64,000 nucleotides of DNA from Mesorhizobium sp. SARCC-RB16n (GCF_008520305.1 NZ_ML703253.1:1-64000); one strand, 5' to 3'; shown: positions 52,672 through 61,939, counted from the first letter of the stretch. Notes: a model not told the origin generated them from the sequence alone. Translations and numbers: made by a program.

Positions 52672-53580
52672 TTACACTATCGACCTCATCCAGGCGGCGA
52701 AGGCCTCGACATGCGCCCGCAAAGGGTGATCAGGCACATACGCTAGATAAAAGCCGTAGCCCGGAAGAGAGAGGCCATGTGCCTTGACCAGCGCCCCGCT
52801 TTTGAGCTCGCGGCTGACGACGACGTCGCTGCAGATTGCGATACCCTGGCCCGCCACGACCGCATCGACCGCATGCAGTTCTTCGCGAAAGCTTAGATCC
52901 CACGCCCTGTTGATATCAGGAATGCCGGGATCGACAGAGCGTGCCATCGCCAGCCATCGCGACCAGGTCGGCGCCTCGCGATCACGGGTCATCCAATCAA
53001 AATGGATGAGCGGATAGTGCAGCAAATCGGCGGCCCGCTCGATCGGTCGGACGTCTTTCGCCAGCAACTGCGGACTGCATACCGGAAAGAACGTGTCTCG
53101 AAAGAGTTCCTGGGCGGCAAGGTCCGGAGGCATCCTGCGGGCGTAGCGGATCGCTAGGTCCGCAGTACCACAGCGCAGATCGAGCACTGAGTCCGTTCCG
53201 ACTATCTCCAGTGGAATTTCCGGATGCTGCGCTCGCCAATGTGGCAGATGCGGCACCAGCCACCGGCTGGCAAATGCGTTTGGGGTCGTCACCCGCAACG
53301 GACGTGGGCTAGCGCGTGCCGATGCCGATGCAATTGCGGTGGCGAAGGTGTCAAAGCCGTTACGAACTCCCGGGAACAGCCGTTCGCCCGCACTGGTAAG
53401 CACGAGCGGCCGGGGGCGCCGCCGAAACAACGGTTGCCCACAAATGACCTCGAGCATTCGAATCTGGTGGCTGATGGCTGTGGGTGTCACGCCCAATTCG
53501 GCCGCAGCCTCCCTGAAACTCATCCGCCTGGCAGCAGCCTCGAACGCGCGAAGGGATCCAAGCGGCGGAAGCTCTCTCAT
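52672..53580 (-). CDS. LysR-family regulator, GcvA-like
   Basis: 302 residues: HTH LGSLRAFEAAARRMSFREAAAELGVTPTAISHQIRMLE near residues 6-45, effector domain with PRPLRVTTPNAFASRWLVPHL. Divergent from the flavoenzyme gene with a strong dyad between the two starts, so it is the likely activator of that gene. Local codon choice seems slightly less GC-rich than neighbours, which could mean a later acquisition (weak). Confidence 0.9.
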   Translation of the reverse strand: MRELPPLGSLRAFEAAARRMSFREAAAELGVTPTAISHQIRMLEVICGQPLFRRRPRPLVLTSAGERLFPGVRNGFDTFATAIASASARASPRPLRVTTPNAFASRWLVPHLPHWRAQHPEIPLEIVGTDSVLDLRCGTADLAIRYARRMPPDLAAQELFRDTFFPVCSPQLLAKDVRPIERAADLLHYPLIHFDWMTRDREAPTWSRWLAMARSVDPGIPDINRAWDLSFREELHAVDAVVAGQGIAICSDVVVSRELKSGALVKAHGLSLPGYGFYLAYVPDHPLRAHVEAFAAWMRSIV

Positions 53581-53591
53581 TCATGCAGTCT

Positions 53592-53610
53592 AGATGAATC
53601 CAGCTCATCT
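53592..53610. promoter_or_regulatory. LysR-type operator AGATGA-N7-TCATCT
   Basis: Perfect 6-bp inverted repeat separated by 7 nt, 19 bp in all, 11 bp upstream of the LysR start and about 90 bp upstream of the flavoenzyme start. It fits the LysR recognition layout (T-N11-A class dyad). Confidence 0.65.
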
Positions 53611-53700
53611 GGCGACTGAGATATTCGATTTTGCGGCAAACGAGGGTTCATGAGATCATCACATCCAGCCTGTAGACCAGATCACGAAGGAGGATCTTTG

Positions 53701-55095
53701 ATGAGCACGCTCATGCTGGCGGACGATCCGAGGGTGGGGCGAGTCCTGCAGGCGTCGGAAATCGCGCGGCTGAGACAGGCAATTCGCGGAGATCTGATCC
53801 TTCCCGGCGATGCCGGCTATGACCGGGCACGCCGGGTCTGGAATGGAATGGTCGACAAGCGACCAGCCGCGGTCATCTACTGCGCCCAAGCCGGCGACGT
53901 CGTCGCGGCGGTCGGCTTTGCCCGATCGCAAAACCTTCTGGTCGCCGTTCGCGGCGGTGGCCACAACGTCGCGGGAAGTTCGGTGTGCGACGGCGGTCTG
54001 GTGATCGATGTGTCGCGCATGAAGAGGATCGAAGTCGACCCGGTGCGCCGGATTGCGCGCGCGGAGGCCGGCATGAACCTGGGAGAATTCGACGCTGCCA
54101 CACAAGCCCATGGCCTCGCAACGACCATGGGCGTGAATGGCGACACCGGCATTTCAGGACTGACACTCGGCGGCGGGTTCGGCAAGCTTGGCCGAAAATA
54201 TGGGCTGAGCTGCGACAATCTCGTAGCCGTCGAAATCGTGACGGCGGATGGCAGGTTGCTCAGAGCAGACGCAGCCGAAAACGCGGATTTGTTCTGGGGC
54301 ATCCGGGGCGGCGGGGGCAATTTCGGAATCGTTACAACTTTCGAATACAAGCTTCATCCCGTCGGCCCCCTGCTTGTGGCAGGGTCCGTGCTGCACCGCT
54401 ACGATGATGCGCGTGAAGCCATGCGCTTCTATCGAGCGTTTTCAAGCGAAGCTCCCGATGAGCTGAGCCTCGACGCAGCGCTTGTGACGGCGCCCACGGG
54501 CGAACGCTTCTTCAGCATCTCGGCGTGTTACATTGGTCCGCTCGCCGAGGGCGAGCAAATAGTCCAACCGTTGAGAGACTACGGCAGGCCGGTAGAAGAC
54601 CGGATTGCTCCCGTCTCGTATCTTGAAATCCAATCGGCCGGGGACAGCATCTTTCCGCGCGGGCGGCGCTATTACTGGAAGGCGCAGTTCATGCGCGAAA
54701 TCACGGACCAGGCGATCGATACGCTGCTCGCGGCTTTCGCGATCGCACCCAGCGAGTCGCTCCTTGTCTTTCAACAGGTTGGCGGCGCCATCTCGCGTGT
54801 ACCAAGAACCGAAACCCCCTACGCAAACAGGGATGCGCTTTACGATTGCTTCCCGATCTCGATCTGGGACGATCCGGCCGATGACGAGACGCACATCCGT
54901 TGGGCGCGGGACCTATGGGATGCGATGAGACCGTTCTCGACCGGGGGAGTTTATGCCAACAACCTCGGCGAGGAAGGAGTGGACCGGGTTCTCGCGGCCT
55001 ACGGTGAGAACTATCCCAGGTTGGCCGCTTTGAAAAACAAATATGATCCTACCAATTTCTTCCGACAGAACCAGAACGTCAGGCCGGCGCCATAG
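53701..55095 (+). CDS. FAD-linked oxidoreductase with BBE domain
   Basis: 464 residues: PCMH-type FAD-binding domain (PAAVIYCAQAGDVVAAVGFARSQNLLVAVRGGGHNVAGS, with the His for a possible covalent flavin bond, and GVNGDTGISGLTLGGGFG) and a C-terminal berberine-bridge domain (YDPTNFFRQNQNVRP). Such enzymes oxidise sugars or secondary metabolites. The substrate is unknown. Strong SD AAGGAGG before ATG 53701. Paired with the divergent LysR. Confidence 0.9.
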   Translation: MSTLMLADDPRVGRVLQASEIARLRQAIRGDLILPGDAGYDRARRVWNGMVDKRPAAVIYCAQAGDVVAAVGFARSQNLLVAVRGGGHNVAGSSVCDGGLVIDVSRMKRIEVDPVRRIARAEAGMNLGEFDAATQAHGLATTMGVNGDTGISGLTLGGGFGKLGRKYGLSCDNLVAVEIVTADGRLLRADAAENADLFWGIRGGGGNFGIVTTFEYKLHPVGPLLVAGSVLHRYDDAREAMRFYRAFSSEAPDELSLDAALVTAPTGERFFSISACYIGPLAEGEQIVQPLRDYGRPVEDRIAPVSYLEIQSAGDSIFPRGRRYYWKAQFMREITDQAIDTLLAAFAIAPSESLLVFQQVGGAISRVPRTETPYANRDALYDCFPISIWDDPADDETHIRWARDLWDAMRPFSTGGVYANNLGEEGVDRVLAAYGENYPRLAALKNKYDPTNFFRQNQNVRPAP

Positions 55096-55281
55096 TAGTC
55101 AGCATGGCGACAGCCTGGCTGCCTGTTATCAGTGAAACCGAGCCCGGATCGTGCCGTCGAATAATGAATCCGGAGCGCTGACGATAGGCAATGAGCAGCC
55201 TCGTCCGCAAAGACCTGAGGGAGCGGCGCCAGCAGACGACGGTGGCATGTCGATCGGCAGCAATGTCTCGGCGGTCGGCAT
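55096..55281. other. Intergenic region, nothing recognised
   Basis: 185 bp between convergent flavoenzyme and GlcD-type genes. No hairpin with a T-run, no ORF with an SD. It begins with the TAGTAGTCAG stop region of the upstream gene. Confidence 0.4.
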
Positions 55282-56700
55282 TTAATGGCCGGCGCCCGGC
55301 AGTATCTTGCCGGGGTTCATGATATCGAGCGGATCGAGCGCCTGTTTGATGGTGCGCATGATGTCGACGCCATGGCCGAGTTCATGGCGCAGGAAGCCGA
55401 TCTTGCCCTGGCCGATGCCGTGCTCACCGGTGCAGGTGCCGTCCATGGCGATCGCCCGCATGTTGAGCCGCGCGACGAACTTCTCAGACAGCGCGATCTC
55501 CTTGGGGTCGTTCACGTCCATCAGCACCAGCACATGGAAATTGCCATCGCCCGCATGGCCGACGATCGGCGCGATCAAGCCCATCTCGGCAATGTCGGCC
55601 TCGGTTTCGGTGACGCATTCGGCAAAGCGCGAGATCGGCACGCAGACGTCGGTCGACAGGCCCTTGGCGCCCGGCCGCAACGTCAGCGACGCCCAGTAGG
55701 CGTCGTGCCTGGCCTTCCACAGTTTGGTCCGCTCCTCGGCGACACTGGTCCACAGGAACGGCCCGCCGCCATTTTCTTCCGCGATCATGCCGAAGGTCTC
55801 GGCCTGCTCGGCAACACCGGCGTCGCTGCCGTGGAACTCGACGAACAGACACGGGCTCTCGGGATAGTCGAGCTTGGAATAAGTCTTCATCGCCCGCATC
55901 TGCAGTGCGTTGACCAGTTCGATGCGCGCCACCGGAATGCCCATCTGGATCGTCGCGATGACGGCGTTGCAGGCCGCCTCGACGCTCGGGAATGGGCAGA
56001 CGCCGCCCGAGATCGCCTGCGGAATGCCTTGCAGCTTCAAAGTCAGCGCCGTGATGATGCCGAGTGTGCCCTCGGAGCCCACGAGCAGCCGTGTCAGGTC
56101 GTAGCCAGCGGAACTCTTCTTCGCCCGCTTGCCGGTCGTAACCGTTTCGCCGTCGGCCATCACCGCGGTCAGCGACAGCACGTTCTCGCGCATCGTCCCG
56201 TAGCGCACCGCATTGGTGCCGGAGGCCCGCGTCGCCGCCATGCCGCCGAGCGAGGCATTGGCGCCGGGATCGATCGGGAAGAACAGGCCGGTGTCGCGCA
56301 GATGCCGGTTCAGATCCTCGCGCGTCACGCCGGGTTCGACGGTGCAGTCGAGATCCTGCGGATTGACCGAAAGAATGCGGTTCATCCGCGACGTATCGAC
56401 CGAAATGCCGCCGCCGGGCGCATTGGTGTGGCCTTCCAGCGAGGAGCCGACGCCAAACGCGATCACCGGCACGCGGTGCGCGGCGCAGGCCCGCACGATT
56501 TCCTGCACCTCGGCCGTCGTCTCCGGGAAAGCCACGCCGTCGGGCGCCTGCGTCGGGATATAGGTGGTGGTATGCGCGTGCTGCGAGCGGATGGCCTGAC
56601 CGGTCTGGAAGCGCTCCCCCAGCCGCTGCTTGAGGATGCCGAGCACCGCCGCGATACCTTCCTCGTTGCGTTCGATCGGATTGAGGTCGCTCAGGGCCAT
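55282..56700 (-). CDS. GlcD-type FAD-linked 2-hydroxyacid dehydrogenase
   Basis: 472 residues from ATG 56700 with GAGGAAATC upstream. FAD-binding PCMH domain (VPVIAFGVGSSLEGHTNAPGGGISVDTSRMNRIL), then the C-terminal domain with ARIELVNALQMRAM, IVGHAGDGNFHVLVLMD and GTCTGEHGIGQGK. Family includes D-lactate dehydrogenase (cytochrome) and glycolate oxidase GlcD. No GlcE/GlcF neighbours, so D-lactate dehydrogenase type is more likely. Divergent from the thioesterase gene. Confidence 0.9.
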   Translation of the reverse strand: MALSDLNPIERNEEGIAAVLGILKQRLGERFQTGQAIRSQHAHTTTYIPTQAPDGVAFPETTAEVQEIVRACAAHRVPVIAFGVGSSLEGHTNAPGGGISVDTSRMNRILSVNPQDLDCTVEPGVTREDLNRHLRDTGLFFPIDPGANASLGGMAATRASGTNAVRYGTMRENVLSLTAVMADGETVTTGKRAKKSSAGYDLTRLLVGSEGTLGIITALTLKLQGIPQAISGGVCPFPSVEAACNAVIATIQMGIPVARIELVNALQMRAMKTYSKLDYPESPCLFVEFHGSDAGVAEQAETFGMIAEENGGGPFLWTSVAEERTKLWKARHDAYWASLTLRPGAKGLSTDVCVPISRFAECVTETEADIAEMGLIAPIVGHAGDGNFHVLVLMDVNDPKEIALSEKFVARLNMRAIAMDGTCTGEHGIGQGKIGFLRHELGHGVDIMRTIKQALDPLDIMNPGKILPGAGH

Positions 56701-56802
56701 GATTTCCTCCGCGAATGGACCAGCGCCCACGCTTGTTATGCGATTATGGATGCGTAGTCTCCGCAGCCACGCTCTGTCCAGCACCAGAACAAGGAAGTTT
56801 CG

Positions 56803-57282
56803 ATGTCCATCTCCGCCCCCTTCGTCTCCAGGCCCATGGACATCGAGAAGGACTGGATCGACTATAACGGCCATCTCAACATGGCCTATTACAACGTGCT
56901 GTTCGACCGCTGCTCGGACGAGGCCTTCGAGGCCATGGGCATGGGACTGGACTATGTGAAAGAGCGGCGGCTCACCATCTACACCGCCGAAGTCCATGTC
57001 TGCTACGTGCAGGAGCTGCATCTGGACCACAAGGTCACGGTGTCCTTCCAGCTCATCGACCATGACGAGAAGCGGCTGCGGGCCTACCAGGAAATCCGCC
57101 ATGTCGACGGCTGGCTCGCCGCCACCTCCGAGACCCTGTCGCTGCATGTCGACATGTCCGGGCCGAAGGTGGCGCCCTTCCCGACCGATGTGCTGGCCAG
57201 GATCGAGGCGATGCGCGCCGCCCATTCGGTGCTGCCGATGCCCGAACGCGCCGGCCGCTCGATCGCAATCAAGCGCAAATAG
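56803..57282 (+). CDS. 4HBT-fold acyl-CoA thioesterase
   Basis: 159 residues. The hot-dog motif WIDYNGHLNMAYYNVLFDRCSDEAF contains the conserved DYNGHLNN-like active-site element; VCYVQELHLDHKVTVSFQLID follows. A close parallel is the betainyl-CoA thioesterase of carnitine/choline pathways, but assignment needs context that is absent here. Monocistronic. Confidence 0.85.
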   Translation: MSISAPFVSRPMDIEKDWIDYNGHLNMAYYNVLFDRCSDEAFEAMGMGLDYVKERRLTIYTAEVHVCYVQELHLDHKVTVSFQLIDHDEKRLRAYQEIRHVDGWLAATSETLSLHVDMSGPKVAPFPTDVLARIEAMRAAHSVLPMPERAGRSIAIKRK

Positions 57283-57541
57283 GGCGAAGCCGGCATCCAT
57301 CTCGTCCCATCAGCGCGGAGACCGGGCTGGCTTCAAAGCCACACCCGAAAGTCAAAATCGCAGAACCTCGGATATCCGCCGACACCCGCGCTTGAAGCGG
57401 GTTCACACCGGCGTTAACCTTACCGAGGTTTTAACGGGAACAAGCCATTTGAGCCGTTGAACGACTCAGCGGAGCGGTTGAAAACGTCCGCACAAGGGTT
57501 GTTTTACGGGCGGTGAGGCGAAGCCGGTTCGAGGAACGTGC
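57283..57541. other. Intergenic region rich in inverted repeats
   Basis: Holds ACCCGC-GCTTGAA-GCGGGT (57384-57402), AACCTCGG (57364-57371) facing CCGAGGTT (57423-57430), and CGTTAACCT-N5-AGGTTTTAACG (57412-57436). Nested stems could be a terminator of the thioesterase gene or a small structured RNA. Not a gene by itself. Confidence 0.4.
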
Positions 57542-57739
57542 ATGAAAACCGACATCAAGATCGAGGTGGACAGGCTGGCCGCCGATCCGCGCATATCAGA
57601 CTACGATTTCTGGCGTTCGCTCAAGAATGTCGACAACGAGATCTTTCACATCGCCAACAACAACGAACCGATTCCGTTCGACATGATTCGCTGGCGCAGC
57701 ATCTTGAAGCGTGCCCGGCTGAAGCGCGGTCATGCGTAA
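57542..57739 (+). CDS. Small hypothetical protein (65 aa)
   Basis: MKTDIKIEVDRLAADPRISD, then YDFWRSLKNVDNEIFHIANN and a basic C-terminus. The ATG follows AGGAACGTGC. No domain recognised. The upstream inverted repeats may control it. Confidence 0.6.
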   Translation: MKTDIKIEVDRLAADPRISDYDFWRSLKNVDNEIFHIANNNEPIPFDMIRWRSILKRARLKRGHA

Positions 57740-57815
57740 GGCGGGCGATTTCGATCGCCGTCTGGCGCCGACATTTTTCTCGTAGGTGCCGACGTTTCAA
57801 GCAACATCTCACGGA

Positions 57816-58295
57816 TCAAACTTGCCGCCTGATCGCCGCCAACGGCGAGCGCGCGATCACCGGCGATGATTGGATGATCGCCGTGTTGGTCATCGCATAA
57901 GGGATGATGCGGTCGATCACCCGTTCGAGTTCGGCCACCGAGCCGACATGCGCCAGCGCGATGAAACAGTCCTCGCCGGTCACCCGGTCGCACTGCGCGA
58001 TCTCGGGCAGGTCGCGGATGATCTCGGCCACGACAGCCAACTGTCCTGGCACAGGCCGGATCCGTAGCCATGCCGACAGTTTGAGGCCAAGCGCCGCGGG
58101 ATTGATCTTGACGCAATAGGCTTCGATAACGCCGTTTTCCTGCAGCCGCTTGATGCGCTCGGCCACGCTCGGTGCCGACAGGCCGACCGAGCGTGCCAAC
58201 TCCGCCGTGCTAATGCGCGCGTCTTCTTCCAGCAGGCGCAGGATCTTCATGTCGGCCACGTCGAGGTCGATGTTTTCAGTTCGAAGGCGCTTCAC
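57816..58295 (-). CDS. Lrp/AsnC-family regulator
   Basis: 159 residues from GTG 58295 (AAGGAG 7 nt upstream). HTH: LDVADMKILRLLEEDARISTAELARSVGLSAPSVAERIKRLQENGVI; C-terminal RAM domain (KLSAWLRIRPVPGQLAVVAEIIRDLPEIAQCDRVTGEDCFIALAHV). Divergent from an EamA exporter gene, so it may regulate it in response to an amino acid. The stop at 57816 is followed by the small hypothetical gene end. Confidence 0.92.
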   Translation of the reverse strand: MKRLRTENIDLDVADMKILRLLEEDARISTAELARSVGLSAPSVAERIKRLQENGVIEAYCVKINPAALGLKLSAWLRIRPVPGQLAVVAEIIRDLPEIAQCDRVTGEDCFIALAHVGSVAELERVIDRIIPYAMTNTAIIQSSPVIARSPLAAIRRQV

Positions 58296-58384
58296 GGAAA
58301 TCTCCTTGCTTCCGGAGCAGAAATGGCTGGAGATATCACTCATCATCCATATAAACCGGAAAGATCGGCTGCGATACTGATCCG

Positions 58385-59299
58385 ATGGATGACCAGACGC
58401 AAGTCCCGACTGCCGGCCCCGACGCCAGGTCTGCTCCTGCCGGCCCCGACAGCCTGGCGACAAGACTGCCGCCGCATCTCTGGTTCGCGGTCAGCGCGGT
58501 CTTCCACTATCTCGGGCCGGCCTTCGCCGTCCTGCTTTTCCCGCATGTCGGCGTGCTCGGCATGGCGTGGCTCCGCATCGCCACCGCGGCGCTGATCTTC
58601 GCGCCGGTGACCCGCCCTTGGCGAACCTTCGCCCGCGCCGACTCCCGGACGCGGCTTCTGCTCCTTGCGTTCGGCGCTTGCCTGGCGGTGATGAACTGCT
58701 CGTTCTACCTGGCGCTTGACCGCTTGCCGATCTCGCTGGTGGCGGCGATCGAATTCGTCGGCACCATCGCCATTGCGCTGGTCGGCCTCAGGAGCGCCCG
58801 CAATCTGGCCGCTCTTGCCATCGCCGTCACCGGCACCTTGCTGTTGATTGACGTCAAATGGTCAAGCGACCCAGTCGGGCTGTTCTGGGCTTTCCTCAAC
58901 GGCGCGCTCTTTGTCGGTTACATCGTGCTTGGCCACCGCGTTGCGCGGGCGGGCGCCGGCGACGGCATCGCCGGCCTGGGTGCTGCCATGGCGGTCGCCT
59001 TCGTTGTCGTGCTTCCGATCGGTTTTGCCGACGCGCTGCCCGCCTTTTTCTCGCCGCCACTGCTCATCGCCGCCATCGGCGTCGGCATCTGTTCTTCGGT
59101 TGTACCGTATGTCTGCGATCAGCTCGCCATGGCGCGGCTACCGCGCTCGAGTTTCGCACTGATGCTATCCCTGCTGCCGGTCACGGCAACGCTGATCGGA
59201 GTCGTCGTGCTGCACCAGATTCCAAGCCTCGGAGATTGTCTCGGCGTCGTGCTGGTCGTCGCCGGTGTCGCCTTCCACAAACCGGCCTCGGCCGGCTAG
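58385..59299 (+). CDS. EamA/RhtA-type drug/metabolite transporter
   Basis: 304 residues, ten predicted helices arranged as two EamA repeats. FYLALDRLPISLVAAIEFVGTIAIALVG and SSVVPYVCDQLAMARLPRSSFALMLSLLPVTATLIGVVVL are RhtA-like. A threonine/homoserine or other amino-acid exporter is plausible, agreeing with the Lrp neighbour. Divergent from Lrp by 89 bp. Confidence 0.88.
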   Translation: MDDQTQVPTAGPDARSAPAGPDSLATRLPPHLWFAVSAVFHYLGPAFAVLLFPHVGVLGMAWLRIATAALIFAPVTRPWRTFARADSRTRLLLLAFGACLAVMNCSFYLALDRLPISLVAAIEFVGTIAIALVGLRSARNLAALAIAVTGTLLLIDVKWSSDPVGLFWAFLNGALFVGYIVLGHRVARAGAGDGIAGLGAAMAVAFVVVLPIGFADALPAFFSPPLLIAAIGVGICSSVVPYVCDQLAMARLPRSSFALMLSLLPVTATLIGVVVLHQIPSLGDCLGVVLVVAGVAFHKPASAG

Positions 59300-59443
59300 T
59301 CGAGAAATCCCTTTGCTCCCAGCCAGTTGCGAAAATTCGCCGTTGGTTCCCGCGCTGCGACGAACTGCGGCGAGGCGCTCAAGATTGAACCAAATCCGCG
59401 TTTGAGCCGTTGTCTCCCACGAAAAATGGCTTGGAGTGACGCG

Positions 59444-60592
59444 ATGGACTGGAAACGGACCAGGGAACCGGCCGACGCATGGCATATGACCGATGACCTT
59501 CATGTCGAGCAAGGCAAGGGCGATCCCTTCGCAGCGGCCATCCGTGCCACGCGCATGTCGATGATCATCACCGATCCGCGCCGGCAAGACAATCCGATCG
59601 TCTTTGCAAACGACGCCTTCTTGCGCTTGACGGGATACGAGCGCCACGAGGTAATCGGCAAGAACTGCCGCTTCCTGCAGGGACCCAAGAGCGACAAGGA
59701 AGCGATCGCACAGATACGCGCTGCGATCAGGGACGAAGCCGACATCAGCGTCGATATCCTGAACTATCGCAAGGACGGGTCCACCTTCTGGAACGCGCTC
59801 TACATCAGCCCGGTTTCCAACGACAAAGGCGAGTTGCAGTTCTTCTTTGCCTCCCAGCTTGATGTTTCGGACCGCAAGCGCTCGGAACACCGCATCACAG
59901 CGGACAAGGATCGTTTCGAGAAGGCTGTGAAGGAGCGCACCGCGGAGCTTGAGGCGGCCCTCGAGGCGCAGACCACGCTTCTGCACGAGGTCGACCATCG
60001 CGTGAAGAATAATCTGCAGATGATCTCTTCGCTTATCCTCATGCAAAGCCGCACCGTCAGTGACGAGAACCTCAAACGCTCGCTTGGCACGATGCTGGAG
60101 CGTATCGAGGCGCTCAGCACAGTGCACCGCCGGCTCTATCAGTCCAAGGATGTCAGCAAGTTCGATGTCTCGGACTTTGCCAGGGATCTCATCTCCGATT
60201 TGCTGACAGCTTCGGGACGTTCGGAAATCAACCCGACGCTCGATCTCGAGCCCATCGTCGTCCCAGCCGAAAAGGCGACGCCGGTGGCGTTGATGGTCAA
60301 CGAGCTCGTCACCAACGCGCTCAAGCATGCCTTCAAGGAAAAGCCTGACGGCACGAGATCGGGCAGCATCGGCATCAAGATGAGCCAGCCCGACGGCCAC
60401 TTGAACATCGAAGTCTCGGATGACGGCGTCGGCATGGCCGGTGCCAATGGCGACGCCTCCTTCGGCATGCGGCTGATCAAGTCGCTTGCGCGCCAACTGC
60501 GTGCCGAAATCGAATGGCGCGATGCCGGTCCCGGCACTCGCGTTGTCATCTCGATGCCGAACGGCCCTCAGCCCAAAAGGAACTTGTCATGA
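59444..60592 (+). CDS. LOV-domain blue-light histidine kinase (HisKA_2)
   Basis: 382 residues. LOV/PAS core: IVFANDAFLRLTGYERHEVIGKNCRFLQGP with adduct-forming Cys75, plus LNYRKDGSTFWNALYISPVSND. A linker follows (RFEKAVKERTAELEAALEAQ), then a HisKA_2 dimerisation domain with phosphoacceptor His185 (EVDHRVKNNLQ) and an HATPase domain (MVNELVTNALKHAF, and VSDDGVGM). The ATG at 59444 has TTGGAG upstream. Stop overlaps the next receiver gene (ATGA). Confidence 0.93.
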   Translation: MDWKRTREPADAWHMTDDLHVEQGKGDPFAAAIRATRMSMIITDPRRQDNPIVFANDAFLRLTGYERHEVIGKNCRFLQGPKSDKEAIAQIRAAIRDEADISVDILNYRKDGSTFWNALYISPVSNDKGELQFFFASQLDVSDRKRSEHRITADKDRFEKAVKERTAELEAALEAQTTLLHEVDHRVKNNLQMISSLILMQSRTVSDENLKRSLGTMLERIEALSTVHRRLYQSKDVSKFDVSDFARDLISDLLTASGRSEINPTLDLEPIVVPAEKATPVALMVNELVTNALKHAFKEKPDGTRSGSIGIKMSQPDGHLNIEVSDDGVGMAGANGDASFGMRLIKSLARQLRAEIEWRDAGPGTRVVISMPNGPQPKRNLS

Positions 60593-61065
60593 CCGAACCA
60601 CTCAGGATCCTGATCGTCGAGGACGAGGCGCTGCTGGCCATGGAGTTGGAGACCCTGGTCGAGGATGCCGGGCACAGCGTCGTGGGCTGGGCAACGTCAC
60701 TGGGCGAAGCAAAGGACATGGTTGACACCACGCAGGCGGACATCGCCTTTGTCGACATTCATCTCACCGATGGCCCGACAGGCATCGACGTCGCCGAATA
60801 TATCGGCGACAGGAAGAACTCGATGGTCGTTTTCATGACCGCCAACCCGAAGCGCATTCCCGACCATTTTGCCGGTGCGATCGGGGTTATCGCCAAGCCC
60901 TATACGATGAACGGGCTGACCTCCGCCCTGCGCTATCTGCAGGAAGGCGTGCGGCGCCCGCCGCCGAAAATCGGAGCGCCCGGCGGGCTTCACCCTGTCG
61001 CCGGCCTTCGAGATGGTCTGGGCGCCGGCCGCGTGAGGGCGGTGGTTATGCCAGCTTCTGCTTGA
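60589..61065 (+). CDS. Single-domain response regulator
   Basis: 158 residues: LRILIVEDEALLAMELETLVED, phosphoacceptor Asp in ADIAFVDIHLTDGPTG, Thr/Lys switch VVFMTANPKRIP and GVIAKPYTMNGL. The ~30-residue tail is low complexity. No output domain, so it is a phosphotransfer or partner-binding receiver, similar to FixJ-type or PhyR-pathway receivers. Coupled to the LOV kinase; the end overlaps the dienelactone hydrolase gene (61046-61065) on the other strand. Confidence 0.92.
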   Translation: MTEPLRILIVEDEALLAMELETLVEDAGHSVVGWATSLGEAKDMVDTTQADIAFVDIHLTDGPTGIDVAEYIGDRKNSMVVFMTANPKRIPDHFAGAIGVIAKPYTMNGLTSALRYLQEGVRRPPPKIGAPGGLHPVAGLRDGLGAGRVRAVVMPASA

Positions 61066-61939
61066 GGAAAGCGATCGTCCTGCCCCAGGCGAGATCGGCC
61101 GCCTTCTTGTCGTAGCGCGCCGCCGAGGTGTCGTTGTTGAAGGCATGGTTGGCGCCTTCATAGACATAGACCGTGTATTCGACATGCGCGGCGTCGAGTT
61201 CCTTCTTGAAGGCATCGATGCCGGCATTGGTGCGATCGTCGAGTCCCGCATAATGCAGCAGCAGCGCTGCCTTGATCCTCGAGACGTCGGCGGCCTTGGG
61301 CTGCATGCCGTAATAGGCGACGCTGGCGGCGAGGTCGGGCGCGTTGACGGCCAGCATGTTGGCAATGCCGCCGCCCCAGCAGAAGCCGATGGCGCCGACC
61401 TTGCCATTGCCGTCCTTGTCGGCCTTGAGAAAGGCGACCGTCGCCAGGCCGTTGGCCACGGTCTGCGCCGGGTCGAGGTTCGTGAACATGTCGCGCGCCT
61501 TGTCCTCATCGGTGGGCGTGCCGCCGAGCGGCGACAGGAAATCGGGCGCGAGCGCCACGAACCCCTCCAGCGCCACGCGCCGGGCGACGTCGCGGATATG
61601 CGGATTGAGTCCCCTGTTTTCATGGATGACGATGACGGTACCGAGCTTGCCGGTCTGGTTTGCCGGCTTGACCAGATAGCCTTTCATCTCGCCGCCGCTG
61701 CCGGGATAGGTGATGTCCTCGCCCTTCACGCGGGCATCGTTTTCGGCCACGATCGCCGCCTGGGCGGAATTCGCAGCCAGCATCGGCGCGATCGCGGCGG
61801 CCGCCGCACCCGATCCGGCAAGCCTCGTCAACTGCTCCATAAAGCGGCGGCGATCGAGTGTCAGATGCGTGTATTCGTCATAAGCATCGATCATCGCCTG
61901 GGTAATGACGGGTTTGTCCGCGGTGGCTGATTTCGTCAT
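61046..61939 (-). CDS. Dienelactone hydrolase family protein, Tat-type signal
   Basis: 297 residues. N-terminal region has DRRRFMEQL followed by a hydrophobic stretch ending ANSAQAA, a twin-arginine-style export signal, although it starts unusually late. The alpha/beta hydrolase core shows VIVIHENRGLN, nucleophile Cys in IGFCWGGG, and catalytic His in GANHAFNND. DLH-family cysteine hydrolases cleave dienelactones or esters. Confidence 0.88.
   Translation of the reverse strand: MTKSATADKPVITQAMIDAYDEYTHLTLDRRRFMEQLTRLAGSGAAAAAIAPMLAANSAQAAIVAENDARVKGEDITYPGSGGEMKGYLVKPANQTGKLGTVIVIHENRGLNPHIRDVARRVALEGFVALAPDFLSPLGGTPTDEDKARDMFTNLDPAQTVANGLATVAFLKADKDGNGKVGAIGFCWGGGIANMLAVNAPDLAASVAYYGMQPKAADVSRIKAALLLHYAGLDDRTNAGIDAFKKELDAAHVEYTVYVYEGANHAFNNDTSAARYDKKAADLAWGRTIAFLKQKLA

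Noticed and set aside
57412-57436. CtrA-binding site
   Set aside because: TTAA halves are 13 nt apart, not the 7 expected for the CtrA consensus.
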